A stretch of DNA of 64,000 nt from an uncultured Aquabacterium sp. (GCF_947366995.1 NZ_CANBCC010000002.1:95236-159235), one strand, 5' to 3'; shown: positions 45,013-54,280, counted from the stretch's first letter. Notes: generated by a model not told the origin, from the letters alone. Numbers and translations are program-made.

Positions 45013-45037
45013 AAAGCCACCCTCGGGTGGCTTTTTT
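45013..45037 (+). terminator. Terminator after initiator tRNA copy 1
   Basis: AAAGCCACC-CTCG-GGTGGCTTTTTT: a 6-bp GC stem extended by A-T pairs, ending in six Ts, 26 bp after the tRNA. Confidence 0.88.
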
Positions 45038-45066
45038 GTTGGTCCCTTTGCTTCGGGGCTTGGCAA

Positions 45067-45921
45067 TCAGAGCAATGCGCGCAGTTCGCGCTGAGCCTGC
45101 CGTAGCAGCGGGAGGCCACGGGCGACGAGGTCGTCCAGGGAGCGCCGGGCGGCGCTGGCGCCGAGGTTGACGGCCGCCACGAGCTGCCCACGGTTGTTGT
45201 GCAGCGGCACGGCGAGGGTGCGGAGGTCGATGTCGAGTTCCTGGTCCACCAGCGCGTAGCCTTGCTGGCGTGTGCGCTCCAGTTCACGGAGCAGCTGACC
45301 TGGGTCCGTGATGGTTTGGCTGGTTCGCGGAAGCAGCCGCTGCCGCTCGATCCACTGGCCCCACTCGGATTCCGGCCTGAACGCCATCAGCACCCGGCCG
45401 TTGGCGCTGCAGTACGCGGGCACCCTCGTCGCAGGCTGCAATCGCGCAGAGGGCGGCAAACCGCCGCCGCAGGCGGCAATCGACAGGACATCGTCGCCGT
45501 CGAGGACGCCGGCGGCGCTGGCATCCCCCGTGTGCGCGACGATCTGGTTCAACCGGGGCTGGATCATGCGGGGCAGGCGTGCGGAGTGCAGGTAGCTCTG
45601 GCCGAGGCGCAGCACCCGGGGCGTGAGCGAGAAGCAGCGGCCATCGTGGTGCGCGTAGCCGATCTGTGTCAGGGTCAGGAGGTAGCGGCGGGCGGCCGCG
45701 CGACTCAGGCCGGCCCGGTTCGCCACTTCGGTGATGGTCAGTCTGGGCTTGTCGAGGTCGAAGGCGGAGATGACCGCGAGGCCCTTCTCGAGGCCGCCGA
45801 CCAGGTCGCGGGGGTTGAATACCGCTGGCATGCGGGCGGGGGCGACGAGGAGGGAGGACGGGAGTGACATGTCGAGGAGCACCGGTGAGCGAAATGGCGT
45901 GGCCACTTGCGTTGTTTGCAT
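45067..45921 (-). CDS. IclR-family transcriptional regulator (PcaR/PobR-like)
   Basis: Regulator of about 284 residues. The winged helix-turn-helix (about residues 40-90, LEKGLAVISAFDLDKPRLTITEVANRAGLSRAAARRYLLTLTQIGY) and the C-terminal effector domain (VPAYCSANGRVLMAF, RQQGYALVDQELDIDLRTLAVPL) match IclR proteins of the PcaR/PobR/PcaU type, which govern aromatic-acid genes. Starts at 45921, 45870 (MSLPSS) and 45831 (MPAVFNP) are possible. It stands alone between two tRNA genes, so targets are unknown; the benzoate genes are 4 kb away. Confidence 0.88.
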   Translation of the reverse strand: MQTTQVATPFRSPVLLDMSLPSSLLVAPARMPAVFNPRDLVGGLEKGLAVISAFDLDKPRLTITEVANRAGLSRAAARRYLLTLTQIGYAHHDGRCFSLTPRVLRLGQSYLHSARLPRMIQPRLNQIVAHTGDASAAGVLDGDDVLSIAACGGGLPPSARLQPATRVPAYCSANGRVLMAFRPESEWGQWIERQRLLPRTSQTITDPGQLLRELERTRQQGYALVDQELDIDLRTLAVPLHNNRGQLVAAVNLGASAARRSLDDLVARGLPLLRQAQRELRALL

Positions 45922-45948
45922 ATCGAACAAGCGTACGTAGTGCGTACG
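45912..45948. promoter_or_regulatory. Candidate autoregulatory operators of the IclR-type gene
   Basis: Two adjacent elements are seen. TTGTTTGCATATCGAACAA (45912-45930) is an imperfect 19-base palindrome covering the proposed start codon. The self-complementary hexamer CGTACG then occurs twice, 11 bp apart (45932-45937 and 45943-45948), so the copies are on the same face of the helix. GTTCGATA within the first, read on the minus strand, resembles half-sites of PcaU/PobR. Binding is not shown. Confidence 0.5.
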
Positions 45949-46043
45949 GCGTGATTGTGACGCGTGAACGGCGGCGCGGTATAGGAATAGCCCGAATACT
46001 GGTGAACCTCTGTGCGCACAATTTCCTTTCATCCCGGTAGACG

Positions 46044-46052
46044 TGCTACAAT
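46044..46052 (+). promoter_or_regulatory. Extended -10 element of initiator tRNA copy 2
   Basis: TGCTACAAT, an extended -10 element, lies 13 bp before the tRNA. The -35 region is weak. Confidence 0.55.
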
Positions 46053-46065
46053 TGCATTCTTCAGT

Positions 46066-46142
<77 letters not shown>

Positions 46143-46148
46143 AATCAA

Positions 46149-46178
46149 AAAAGGCCTTCACGTTCGTGAAGGCCTTTT
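46149..46178. terminator. Terminator after initiator tRNA copy 2
   Basis: Perfect 13-bp stem AAAAGGCCTTCAC / GTGAAGGCCTTTT with a GTTC loop. A- and T-tracts on both sides let it act for the tRNA and for the convergent sugar-transporter gene. Confidence 0.9.
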
Positions 46179-46253
46179 GCGTTGGGGAATCGCTTTTCAG
46201 CTGCGGTGATCCGGTTCACCCCGGCGGGCTGCGCGGGGTGAATGCAGGCAGGA

Positions 46254-47513
46254 TCAAGCGTCGGGAACCGGCGCGTGCCGGAGCGGTTGCGGAGGGGCAG
46301 GGGGCATCGGGCGGTAGCCGCTCATCCCATACCAGCCGATGTACAGGTAGCACACCAGCGGCACGGTAAACGACAGCAGGAGGCCGATGCCATCGGCCAG
46401 CACGGCCTGGAGCAGGGGCACGATGGCGCCACCGACGATGGCCATGCACAGCAGCCCGGAGCCCCGACTCGTGAGTTCACCGAGTCCTTCAAGGGCCAGC
46501 GAAAAGATCGTCGGGAACATGATGGAATTGAACACCCCGACGGCGAGCAGCAGCCACATTGCGGCCGGGCCGCCCAGCGCCATTGCGGAGCCGATCAGGA
46601 TGACGTTGGCCAGCCCGGCCGTCATCAGCACCCGGCTGGCGCGAACCCGCTGCATCAGGGCGCTGCCGGCCAGACGGCCCACCATGGCCGCGCCCCAGTA
46701 GAGCGCAAGGTACTGGCCGGCGGTTTCGTGGCTGAGCCCGGCGATCTCCGGCTCGCTCATGAGGCTGACCAGCAGGCTGCCGATGCCCACCTCGGCACCT
46801 ACGTAGGCAAAGATGCCGACGGCCCCGAGTACGAGGTGCCGATGTGCCCACAAGCCGTTGCGGCCCGCATGAACGTGCGTGTCGCGGCGGTGGCCGCTGC
46901 GCTCGATGACCCGGGCGTCGGGGAGCCGGAAGCAAGCCACGATGCCGGCCAGGATGAACAGGGCGGTCGCCAGCAGCAGATAGGGTCCCTGCACGGTCTC
47001 GGCCTGGCCTTGCGCTGCGACATGGTCTGCCGAGGCGAGGATGGTGGCGGCCCCGACCAGCGGCCCGAGTGTGGCGCCCAGCGAGTTGAAGGCCTGTGTC
47101 AGGTTCAGTCGCGAAGAAGCCGTCTGGGGCGCGCCCAGCAAGGTCACATAGGGATTGGCGGCGACCTGAAGCAGGGTGATGCCGCTGGCGAGAACAAACA
47201 GCGCACCCAGAAAGAGCGGATAGGCATGCAGCTCGGCTGCGGGGTAGAACAACAGGCAGCCAATGCCGACCGTGCACAGGCCGACGATAAGGCCGCGCTG
47301 GTAGCCGATGCGCTGCAGCAGGCGGCCGGCGGGCAACGACACGATGAAGTACGCGACGAAGAAGCAGAACTGCACCAGCATCGCCTGCACGTAGTTGAGC
47401 GAGAACAGGGCCTTGAGGTGGGGGATGAGGATGTCGTTCAGCGAGGTGATGAGGCCCCACATGAAGAACAGCGAGGTGAGCACCGCAAGCGGGCCCGTAT
47501 GGCGGGTGTTCAT
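46254..47513 (-). CDS. MFS sugar transporter, FucP/GluP family
   Basis: Inner-membrane proton-coupled symporter of 419 residues with twelve membrane segments. The start ([35 protein letters not shown]) is the hallmark of FucP/GluP/NagP-type transporters, and [12 protein letters not shown] is a second family signature. The substrate (fucose, glucose/galactose or N-acetylglucosamine) cannot be told. Start MNTRHTG was chosen over a TTG nine codons upstream. No sugar catabolic genes adjoin. It is divergent from the luciferase-like gene, with a palindrome between. Confidence 0.9.
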   Translation of the reverse strand: MNTRHTGPLAVLTSLFFMWGLITSLNDILIPHLKALFSLNYVQAMLVQFCFFVAYFIVSLPAGRLLQRIGYQRGLIVGLCTVGIGCLLFYPAAELHAYPLFLGALFVLASGITLLQVAANPYVTLLGAPQTASSRLNLTQAFNSLGATLGPLVGAATILASADHVAAQGQAETVQGPYLLLATALFILAGIVACFRLPDARVIERSGHRRDTHVHAGRNGLWAHRHLVLGAVGIFAYVGAEVGIGSLLVSLMSEPEIAGLSHETAGQYLALYWGAAMVGRLAGSALMQRVRASRVLMTAGLANVILIGSAMALGGPAAMWLLLAVGVFNSIMFPTIFSLALEGLGELTSRGSGLLCMAIVGGAIVPLLQAVLADGIGLLLSFTVPLVCYLYIGWYGMSGYRPMPPAPPQPLRHAPVPDA

Positions 47514-47555
47514 GGCAGACGAGGCGGGCCCGGCCCGCAAGACAAAACGCCGAGT

Positions 47556-47570
47556 TTAACGATTCGTTAA
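47556..47570. promoter_or_regulatory. Perfect palindromic operator in the divergent transporter/oxidoreductase gap
   Basis: TTAACGA-T-TCGTTAA is a perfect 7+1+7 inverted repeat in an AT-rich patch (followed by TTAAA) inside an otherwise GC-rich gap. It resembles operators of LacI-type regulators in symmetry, but no such gene is adjacent. Confidence 0.6.
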
Positions 47571-47638
47571 TTAAAGGGCGAGGGCGGCACTTAACCCCTG
47601 CTGGGTGTGCGTCTGGCGTGCCGCGGCATGATGGGCGC

Positions 47639-48622
47639 ATGTCTTCTTTGTCTGTTCTGGATCTTTCGCCCATCACGCAAGGCAGCGATGCGGCCACCTC
47701 GTTTGCGCGCTCGCTCGACTTGGCCCGGCACGCCGAGCAACTGGGTTACCAGCGCTACTGGCTGGCCGAACACCACGGCATGCCGGGCATTGCCAGTGCG
47801 GCCACGGCCGTGCTGATCGGGCACATTGCGGGCGGCACGCGCCACATCCGGGTGGGGGCCGGCGGCATCATGCTGCCCAACCATGCGCCGCTGCAGGTGG
47901 CCGAGCAGTTCGGGACGCTGGCGGCGTTGCATCCGGGGCGCATCGACCTGGGCCTCGGGCGTGCGCCCGGCTCCGACCCCGCGACAGCCCGCGCGCTGAG
48001 GCGGCATCTGCAGACGGACCCAGACGCCTTCGACCGCGACGTGCTGGAGCTGCAGGCCTACTTTGCGGGGCGGCGCCCGTTTGGCGTGCGGGCAGTGCCG
48101 GGCGAGGGGGCCGACGTGCCGCTCTGGATTCTCGGCTCGAGCCTGTATGGCGCGCAGATGGCGGCGCGCTTCGGCCTGCCCTACGCGTTCGCGTCGCACT
48201 TCGCGCCCGCGCAGATGCTCGATGCCATCGCACTGTATCGGCGGTTGTTCCAGCCGTCTGCGGTGCTCGACAAGCCGCGTGTGATGCTGGGCGTGAATGC
48301 GTTCGTGGCGGACACGGAGGCCGAGGCGCGTCTGCTGATGACGTCGCTGGAACAGGCCTTTGTGGCCTTGCGATCCGGGCAGCCCATGCCGTTGCCGCCG
48401 CCTCAGGCCGGCTTCACGGACAGCCTTCCTCCATCCGCGCGAGCCACGCTGGAGGGTGTGCTCGCCTGCAGTGTGGTCGGCACGCCGGATCAGGCCGCAA
48501 GCCAGTTGCGCGCGCTGGCCGAGCGCACTGGGGCCGACGAGTTCATGGTCACCGCGCAGATCTTCGACCACGAAGCGCGATGCCGCTCGTTCGCGCTGCT
48601 GATGGAGGCGTGGACGGCCTGA
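47639..48622 (+). CDS. Luciferase-like flavin oxidoreductase (MsnO8-type LLM class)
   Basis: Protein of 327 residues with the bacterial-luciferase TIM barrel. It begins [43 protein letters not shown], the signature of the MsnO8/YhbW branch, with [21 protein letters not shown] and [12 protein letters not shown] also typical. It is likely an FMN- or F420-type monooxygenase-fold enzyme without known substrate. Start MSSLSVLDL was chosen. It is divergent from the sugar transporter. Confidence 0.9.
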   Translation: MSSLSVLDLSPITQGSDAATSFARSLDLARHAEQLGYQRYWLAEHHGMPGIASAATAVLIGHIAGGTRHIRVGAGGIMLPNHAPLQVAEQFGTLAALHPGRIDLGLGRAPGSDPATARALRRHLQTDPDAFDRDVLELQAYFAGRRPFGVRAVPGEGADVPLWILGSSLYGAQMAARFGLPYAFASHFAPAQMLDAIALYRRLFQPSAVLDKPRVMLGVNAFVADTEAEARLLMTSLEQAFVALRSGQPMPLPPPQAGFTDSLPPSARATLEGVLACSVVGTPDQAASQLRALAERTGADEFMVTAQIFDHEARCRSFALLMEAWTA

Positions 48623-48710
48623 CGGAGACTTTCCCCGAGGCAAAAGACCCTGCTGAATACGGCACAATAGATCGCCCGGTTTGTGCGGGTGCCATTCATC
48701 AAACGTCACA

Positions 48711-49097
48711 ATGAACAAGACCGATCTGATCCAACGTCTGGCCGACCAGCACGAGCTGTCGAAGGCTGAAGCCGGCCGCATCCTGGAGACCCTGCTCGAC
48801 ACCGTGGTCGGTGCCGTCAAGAAGGGTGAAGCTGTCACGATCCCGGGTTTCGGTTCGTTCAAGCAGCATGCCCGCCCGGCCCGCAACGGCGTGAACCCCA
48901 GCACCGGCGCCAAGATCAAGATCGCTGCCGCCAAGCTGCCGAAGTTCACCCCGGGTGCCTCGTTCAAGGCCGCCGTGGATCCGAAGGCCGCCGCCCGCAA
49001 GGCTGGCGCCAAGGCCGAAGCCAAGCCGGCTGCCAAGAAGGCCGTTGCCAAGAAGGCTGCGGCCAAGCCTGCTGCCAAGAAGGCCGCCAAGAAGTAA
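48711..49097 (+). CDS. hup: HU-family DNA-binding protein with histone H1-like C-terminal tail
   Basis: Nucleoid protein of 128 residues. Residues 1-88 are a complete HU fold (MNKTDLIQRLADQHELSKAEAGRILETLL; GEAVTIPGFGSFKQHARPARNGVNPSTG). Residues 89-128 are an almost pure Lys/Ala/Pro tail with repeated AKKA and AKPAAKKA units, as in eukaryotic histone H1 and some bacterial HU variants. Ordinary HU is about 90 residues. The tail should add non-specific DNA compaction and could be a target for modification. GTCACAATG offers little Shine-Dalgarno. Confidence 0.93.
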   Translation: MNKTDLIQRLADQHELSKAEAGRILETLLDTVVGAVKKGEAVTIPGFGSFKQHARPARNGVNPSTGAKIKIAAAKLPKFTPGASFKAAVDPKAAARKAGAKAEAKPAAKKAVAKKAAAKPAAKKAAKK

Positions 49098-49116
49098 GAG
49101 GCCTTGCGCCTGAATG

Positions 49117-49148
49117 GCAAAACGGCTCCCCGCGGGGAGCCGTTTTGC
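49117..49148. terminator. Bidirectional terminator between hup and the porin gene
   Basis: A 15-bp perfect inverted repeat GCAAAACGGCTCCCC / GGGGAGCCGTTTTGC with flanking AAAA and TTTT runs inside the stem, between convergent genes. It probably serves both. Confidence 0.85.
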
Positions 49149-49168
49149 TTGGGAGCCGCTGTTGTGGA

Positions 49169-50311
49169 TCAGAAGCGGTGGAGGATGCCGAGCTGCATGG
49201 CCTTCAGGCGCTGGCCATTGACGTCGGCGGCTTCGAAGTTTGGCAGCACGGCGGCCGAGCCGGACAGCACGAAGCCGCCGTTGCGGTCGTTGCTCAGCAC
49301 CTCGCCCATCGCGTACAGCGTGGTCCGCTTCGACAGGTCATAGAACGCGCCGAGCGACGCGCCGGTGGCGCCTTCCTTGGCGTTTGAGGTGTCGTAGATG
49401 CGGCCGACCATGCCGCCGACACGCAGGGCGGTCGAGACGCGGTAATCGGCCGACAACTGCACGACGTTGTGGAAGCGGTTTGCGTCGGTTGCCGTGCCTG
49501 CGGCGCCGGACACCAGCGTGCCCGTGGCGCCTAGCAGCAGTCCGGCGTTGTTGCCCTGGAGCGGGCCGCTGGCCGAGTCCGTGGTGGCGTTGCTACGGAT
49601 TACCGATGCGTACACCTTGCCTTGCCCGTAGTCGTAGTTCGCGTACAGGTTGTCGAACACGATGGTGCGGCCCACAGCCGAGTTGGCGGCCGGTCGGGCG
49701 CGCACGCCGGTGAAGCCCGCACGAACCGGGCCGTTGGCGTAGTCGACGGCGAACTGCCACACGGCCTTGCTGGAGGGGCTGCCGCTGCCTTGTTCACCGG
49801 GCGCGAAGTGCGCCTCGATCACGAAGCCGGCCACGCGGGGGGAGATGTACGCCAGGTCGTTGTCGTAACGCGCGGTGAGGGCATACCAGTTGGCCAGCGA
49901 GCCGAGCGTGCGGGCGCTGTAGTCGATGTCGGCGCTGCGGACGAAGGCGACGGAGTTCTGGCGGCCGGCGCGGAACTCGCCGTAGGGCGTAGCCAGGCCC
50001 ACCCAGGCCTGGCGGTCAAAAAAGCGCGTGCTGTCGTTCTGCTTGCCGGAGTCGGCATACAGACCGTGCTCGAGGTTGAACTTCACGGCCAGGCCACCGC
50101 CGAGGTCTTCGGTGCCACGAAAGCCCAGGCGGCTGCGCATCAGGGCGCCGTCGTTCAGCGAGGTCAGGCTTTTGCCCGAGCTGCTCTTCATGTAATTCAG
50201 ATACTGGTCCAGCGTGCCGTACAGCGTCACGTTGCTGGTCTGCGCATGGGTGGCTGCGGCGCTCAGGGCCAGGGCCGCGGGCAAGACGGCGCGAGAGAAG
50301 GGCTTGTTCAT
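49169..50311 (-). CDS. Gram-negative porin (OmpC/Omp32-like), possibly for aromatic acids
   Basis: Trimeric outer-membrane porin of 380 residues. The signal peptide ends at THAQ, followed by TSNVTLYGTLDQYL, the standard betaproteobacterial porin start. Sixteen strands with the loop-3 type region follow, and the last residue is Phe (GILHRF), as required for BAM recognition. It is the last gene of the catA-ben run, 144 bp after benK, which suggests a role in benzoate entry; the substrate is inferred from context only. Confidence 0.92.
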   Translation of the reverse strand: MNKPFSRAVLPAALALSAAATHAQTSNVTLYGTLDQYLNYMKSSSGKSLTSLNDGALMRSRLGFRGTEDLGGGLAVKFNLEHGLYADSGKQNDSTRFFDRQAWVGLATPYGEFRAGRQNSVAFVRSADIDYSARTLGSLANWYALTARYDNDLAYISPRVAGFVIEAHFAPGEQGSGSPSSKAVWQFAVDYANGPVRAGFTGVRARPAANSAVGRTIVFDNLYANYDYGQGKVYASVIRSNATTDSASGPLQGNNAGLLLGATGTLVSGAAGTATDANRFHNVVQLSADYRVSTALRVGGMVGRIYDTSNAKEGATGASLGAFYDLSKRTTLYAMGEVLSNDRNGGFVLSGSAAVLPNFEAADVNGQRLKAMQLGILHRF

Positions 50312-50419
50312 GGGGTGTCTCCTGGTGTCGGGCGCAGGCGCGCCCTGCCGGGTGCAGCGGGTGACCCGGATCGGTGTGGTGAGGGAAAGGGGCAGCCCTC
50401 TTGGGATTGCCCGGGCACC

Positions 50420-50441
50420 GGGGGAGCGCCACGGCTCCCCC
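50420..50441 (-). promoter_or_regulatory. Intercistronic hairpin between benK and the porin gene
   Basis: Perfect 8-bp GC-rich stem GGGGGAGC / GCTCCCCC with a 6-base loop, with no T-tract. It lies 14 bp after the benK stop and may set the 3' end or stability of the upstream ben mRNA. Confidence 0.45.
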
Positions 50442-50455
50442 ACGGCGCAGGCCGA

Positions 50456-51796
50456 TCAGGCGGCCGAGGTGACGAGCTTGGGCTGGCCGGTGCGACGAGC
50501 CTGCTGGCGCAGGGCGAAGACGATCATCGCGACGGTGGCCACGGCACCGGGGATGGCGAAGGCCAGGAAGTTGGCCTGCAGCGGCAGTTCGGCGGCCAGC
50601 AGGGCACCACCCAGGATCGGGCCCACGATGGCGCCGTTGCGGCCGATGCCGGAGGCCCAGCCGAGGCCTGTGGAGCGGATGCTCATCTCGTAGAACTGGG
50701 CGCCCAGTGCGTACAGCAGGATCTGCGTGCCGATGGTCGTGGCGCCGGCGATGGCGATCAGGATGTACAGCACTTCGGTGGAGCTCTTGTAGCCCAGCAG
50801 GCTGATGGAGGTGGCGGCGATGGCGAAGAACACCGCCAGCACGCGCGGCATGTTCATCTTGTCGCTCAGCCAGCCGCCGCCGACGGCGCCGAAGATCGCG
50901 CCGAGGTTGAGCACCAGCAGGAAGCTCAGCGAAGAGCCCAGGCCGTATCCGGCCTTGGTCATCAGCTTGGGCAGCCAGGAGGCCAGCGCGTAGACCATCA
51001 GCAGGCAGCAGAAGAAGGCGACCCACAGCATCAGTGTCTGCAGGGCGCGGCCGTCACCGAAGAGCTGGAGCACGTTGCCGCCCTTGGCCTTGCCGGCCGG
51101 AGCGGCCAGCTGGTCGCCGGCCTTCATCTTGAAGGTGGGCTCGACGCGGGACAGCACCGCGGCGGCTTCCTCCGTGCGGCCTTCCTTGACCATGAAGCCG
51201 ACCGACTCGGGCAGGAACTTCATGATGAGGGGCAGCAGCAGCAGGGGGATGCCGGCGATGTAGAAGACCGATTGCCAGCCATAGCTGGGCAGCAGCACCA
51301 TGCCGAGGCCGGCCGACAGCATGCCGCCGACGGAGTAGCCGCTGAACATGATGGCCACCAGCGTGCTGCGGATTTTCTGGGGGGCGTACTCGCTCATCAT
51401 CGCGACCACGTTGGGCATGACGCCGCCGATGCCGAGTCCGGCGATGAAGCGACAGATGCCGAACTCGGTGGGGTTGGTCGTGAAGCCGTTCAAGACGGTG
51501 AAGCCACTGAACAGGATCACGCAGATCGTGATGGCCTTCTTGCGGCCGATGCGGTCGGACAGCGGGCCGAAGATGAGGGCGCCGGCCATCATGCCGAACA
51601 GGGCATAGCTGCCGAGCGCACCGGCCTGCAGCGGGGTGAGGTTCCATTCCTTCATCAGCACGGGCAGGGCCACGCCATAGATGACGAGGTCATAGCCGTC
51701 GAAGATGATGATGAGGGCGCACCAGAAGAGCACCGTCCAGTGAAAGCGGTTGAACCGCGCCTGGTCGATGACCTTGGATACATCGATGTTGTTCAT
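50456..51796 (-). CDS. benK: Aromatic acid:H+ symporter (AAHS family), benzoate transporter BenK-like
   Basis: MFS transporter of 446 residues with twelve membrane segments. The AAHS motif DGYDLVIYGVALPVL in the first helix and the loop motif GPLSDRIGRKKA, along with RFIAGLGIGGVMPN, match BenK/PcaK proteins. It brings benzoate across the inner membrane. It follows benD by 128 bp on the same strand, so it belongs to the ben operon or a sub-operon. Confidence 0.9.
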   Translation of the reverse strand: MNNIDVSKVIDQARFNRFHWTVLFWCALIIIFDGYDLVIYGVALPVLMKEWNLTPLQAGALGSYALFGMMAGALIFGPLSDRIGRKKAITICVILFSGFTVLNGFTTNPTEFGICRFIAGLGIGGVMPNVVAMMSEYAPQKIRSTLVAIMFSGYSVGGMLSAGLGMVLLPSYGWQSVFYIAGIPLLLLPLIMKFLPESVGFMVKEGRTEEAAAVLSRVEPTFKMKAGDQLAAPAGKAKGGNVLQLFGDGRALQTLMLWVAFFCCLLMVYALASWLPKLMTKAGYGLGSSLSFLLVLNLGAIFGAVGGGWLSDKMNMPRVLAVFFAIAATSISLLGYKSSTEVLYILIAIAGATTIGTQILLYALGAQFYEMSIRSTGLGWASGIGRNGAIVGPILGGALLAAELPLQANFLAFAIPGAVATVAMIVFALRQQARRTGQPKLVTSAA

Positions 51797-51924
51797 TTTG
51801 TCTCCACCATGAGGGGTAGGGGTTGCTCGAGAGCGCCCGGCGCGGGAGGGCCACGCGGGCGGAGGGGAAAGAGCGGGTGGCTCGTGGACCGAGCCTGTGG
51901 TTCTTGTGAGAGATGTGGGGCGGT

Positions 51925-52701
51925 TCAGCCCATGTCGCCACCACCGATCGGCAGCACGACGCCGGTGATGTACGAGGCCTCATCCGAGGCGAGGAAAAGG
52001 ATGGCGCCGACCTGTTCGTCGATCGTGCCGTAGCGCTTCATCAGGCTCGACGACTTGGTCTGGTCGACGATTTGCTGATACCAGACCTTCTCCTGTTCGG
52101 TCTGTTCGGCGGTGTTGCGCGGGATGCGGCGCGGCGGGGCTTCGGTGCCGCCCGGGGCTGTGGCGTTCACACGCACGCCGCGTTCGGCGGTCTCGAAGGC
52201 CAGGCAGGCCGTGAGTGCGTTGACGCCGCCCTTGGCTGCGCCATAGGGCACACGGTTGACGCCGCGCGTGGCGATCGACGAGACGTTGACGATGGCGCCC
52301 TGGCCCTGCTCGAGCATGATCGGCAGGGCCGCGTGGCAGCACCACAGCGTCGGGAACAACGAGCGGCGCACTTCGGCCTCGATCTCGTGCTCGGCGTAGT
52401 GCTCGAAGGGCTTGGCCCAGATCGTGCCGCCGACGTTGTTGACGAGGATGTCGATGCGGCCGAAGTGGCGCACGGCCTCGGCCATCACGCGCTCGCAATC
52501 GGCGTTGCGTTCGAGGTCGGCCGTGAGGGTGAGGATGCGGTCGGCCGCGCCGGGCAGCTCGCGCAGCTCGTGCACGATCTCGGCACGGTCGACGGCCACG
52601 ATGCGGCCACCTTCGGCCAGCATGCGCTCGACGACGCCGCGGCCGATGCCCTGCGCAGAGCCGGTGACGACGGCCACCTTGCCTTGGAAACGGGGTGTCA
52701 T
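51925..52701 (-). CDS. benD: 1,6-dihydroxycyclohexa-2,4-diene-1-carboxylate dehydrogenase
   Basis: Short-chain dehydrogenase of 258 residues that oxidises and decarboxylates the benzoate cis-diol to catechol, giving NADH. The cofactor motif TGSAQGIGRGV, NVGG at the NNAG position, Ser in VSSIATRG and the catalytic YGAAK are all present. It lies 13 bp after benC, in benABCD order. Homology plus the operon context fix the assignment. Confidence 0.95.
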   Translation of the reverse strand: MTPRFQGKVAVVTGSAQGIGRGVVERMLAEGGRIVAVDRAEIVHELRELPGAADRILTLTADLERNADCERVMAEAVRHFGRIDILVNNVGGTIWAKPFEHYAEHEIEAEVRRSLFPTLWCCHAALPIMLEQGQGAIVNVSSIATRGVNRVPYGAAKGGVNALTACLAFETAERGVRVNATAPGGTEAPPRRIPRNTAEQTEQEKVWYQQIVDQTKSSSLMKRYGTIDEQVGAILFLASDEASYITGVVLPIGGGDMG

Positions 52702-52714
52702 GGTGGGCTCCCGT

Positions 52715-53722
52715 TCAGGCGCTGGCTGCGAACTTCTCGTAATAGAAGTTGGCCGGCTGGATGCCGCGTTCGCGGATGAAGTGGCTCACGGCTTCGACCA
52801 TCGGAGGCGGGCCGCACAGGTAGATGTCGACCTCGCCTTCGTTGAGGTGCTTGGGCTCGATGTGCTGAGTCACGTAGCCCTTGTGGGGATACGGGCTGTC
52901 GGCGTTCGCCACGCACGCGGTGAACGTGAAGTTGGGGATGCGGGCAGCAAACGCTTCGAGCTTGTCCATCTCGACCAGGTCGGCGTCGTTGGTGACGCCG
53001 TAGATCAGGTGCAGCGGGTGGGCGCTGCCTTCCTCTGCGATCTTCTCGAGCATCGCGGTGAAGGGCGCCAGGCCGGTGCCGCCGGCCAGCAGCAGCAGCG
53101 GGCGCTTGATCTCGCGCAGGTAGAAGCTGCCCAGCGGGCCGGCCAGGGACATGGCGTCGCCCTGCTTGGCCAGGCTGGTGAGGAAGGAGCTCATCAGCCC
53201 GCCCGGCACGTTGCGGATCAGGAAGGAGACCTCGCCGTTGCGCGGCATCGAGCTGAAGGAGTAGGCGCGGGTCTGGTCGCTGCCGGGCACTTTCAGGTTC
53301 ACGTACTGACCAGGCAGGAAGGCAAGCTTGTTGAGCGCATCACCCTGCAGGCTCAGCGAGATGGTGCTGGGCGAGAGCTGGCGCACTTCCTTGATGGCGG
53401 CGTCGAACTCGGCCTGCTGGGTGCGGCACACGGCCGACGAGGCGGGCACGCGCACCACGCAGTCGCTCTGCGCGCGCATCTGGCAGGTCAGCACGTAGCC
53501 CTGTTTGGCTTCGTCGTCGCTGAGGGCGTCGTCGATGTACTCGCCCATCGTGTACTGGCCCGATTCGGCAAAGCACTTGCAGGTGCCGCAGGCGCCGTCA
53601 CGGCAATCGAGGGGGATGTTCACGCCCTGGCGGTAGGCCGCATCGGCGACCGTCTCGGTGGCGTTGGCTTCGATGAAACGGGTGAGACCGTCTTCGAACT
53701 GGAGGGCAATCTGGTGAGGCAT
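52715..53722 (-). CDS. benC: Benzoate 1,2-dioxygenase electron transfer component
   Basis: NADH-dependent reductase of 335 residues feeding electrons to BenAB. The N-terminal plant-type 2Fe-2S ferredoxin domain has CRDGACGTCKC and a fourth Cys in LTCQM; the FAD domain has TRAYSFSSMP and the NAD domain has LLLAGGTGLAPF and CGPPPMVEAV. Start MPHQIALQF was chosen; the longer ORF runs into the benB gap. It lies between benB and benD. Confidence 0.96.
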   Translation of the reverse strand: MPHQIALQFEDGLTRFIEANATETVADAAYRQGVNIPLDCRDGACGTCKCFAESGQYTMGEYIDDALSDDEAKQGYVLTCQMRAQSDCVVRVPASSAVCRTQQAEFDAAIKEVRQLSPSTISLSLQGDALNKLAFLPGQYVNLKVPGSDQTRAYSFSSMPRNGEVSFLIRNVPGGLMSSFLTSLAKQGDAMSLAGPLGSFYLREIKRPLLLLAGGTGLAPFTAMLEKIAEEGSAHPLHLIYGVTNDADLVEMDKLEAFAARIPNFTFTACVANADSPYPHKGYVTQHIEPKHLNEGEVDIYLCGPPPMVEAVSHFIRERGIQPANFYYEKFAASA

Positions 53723-53783
53723 GAGGGGGACCTCCGTGATGAGTGAGGCCCCTGGCGCGCGGTGCACGGCAGGGGCAGCAGAC

Positions 53784-54272
53784 TCAGATGTGGTAGACGT
53801 CGACGACGTGGCGGATGTAGTCGTTCTTCAGCACGACCACCTTGCGCTTGATCAGCGGCTGGCCGCTGGTCAGGTCGATCGTGTAGTGCGAGGTGCCGAA
53901 GTAGCTGTCCGTGGTGTGGTAGCGGTAGCTCAGGGTGTGCCAGTTGAAGCGCACCTCGAGTTGCTCGCCCTGGTGGGACACGATCTCCACGTTGTGGATG
54001 TTGTGGCCGGTGCGGGGCTCGGGCGTGCTGGCCGCGGAGCGCTCGGTCTTGATGCGGAAGACACGGTCTTCCAGGCCGCCGCGGTTCGCGTAGTAGATCA
54101 GCGAGATCTCGGACTGCGGGTCGCGTGTCAGCTCGCCGTCGTCGTCCCACGAGGGCATCCAGAACTCGGCGGCCGGGTGGTAGCAGGTCAGCCACTCGTC
54201 CCACTGCTTGTCGTCCAGCAGACGGGCTTCGCGGTACAGAAAGGCCTGGACTTGTTCGATGGTCATGCTCAT
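53784..54272 (-). CDS. benB: Benzoate 1,2-dioxygenase small (beta) subunit
   Basis: Structural subunit of 162 residues of the ring-hydroxylating dioxygenase, with the NTF2-like fold: MSMTIEQVQAFLYREARLLDDKQWDEWLTCY at the start and SYFGTSHYTIDL later. It lies 8 bp downstream of benA. The chosen ATG gives the normal family length. Confidence 0.96.
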   Translation of the reverse strand: MSMTIEQVQAFLYREARLLDDKQWDEWLTCYHPAAEFWMPSWDDDGELTRDPQSEISLIYYANRGGLEDRVFRIKTERSAASTPEPRTGHNIHNVEIVSHQGEQLEVRFNWHTLSYRYHTTDSYFGTSHYTIDLTSGQPLIKRKVVVLKNDYIRHVVDVYHI

Positions 54273-54280
54273 GGTGGGCC

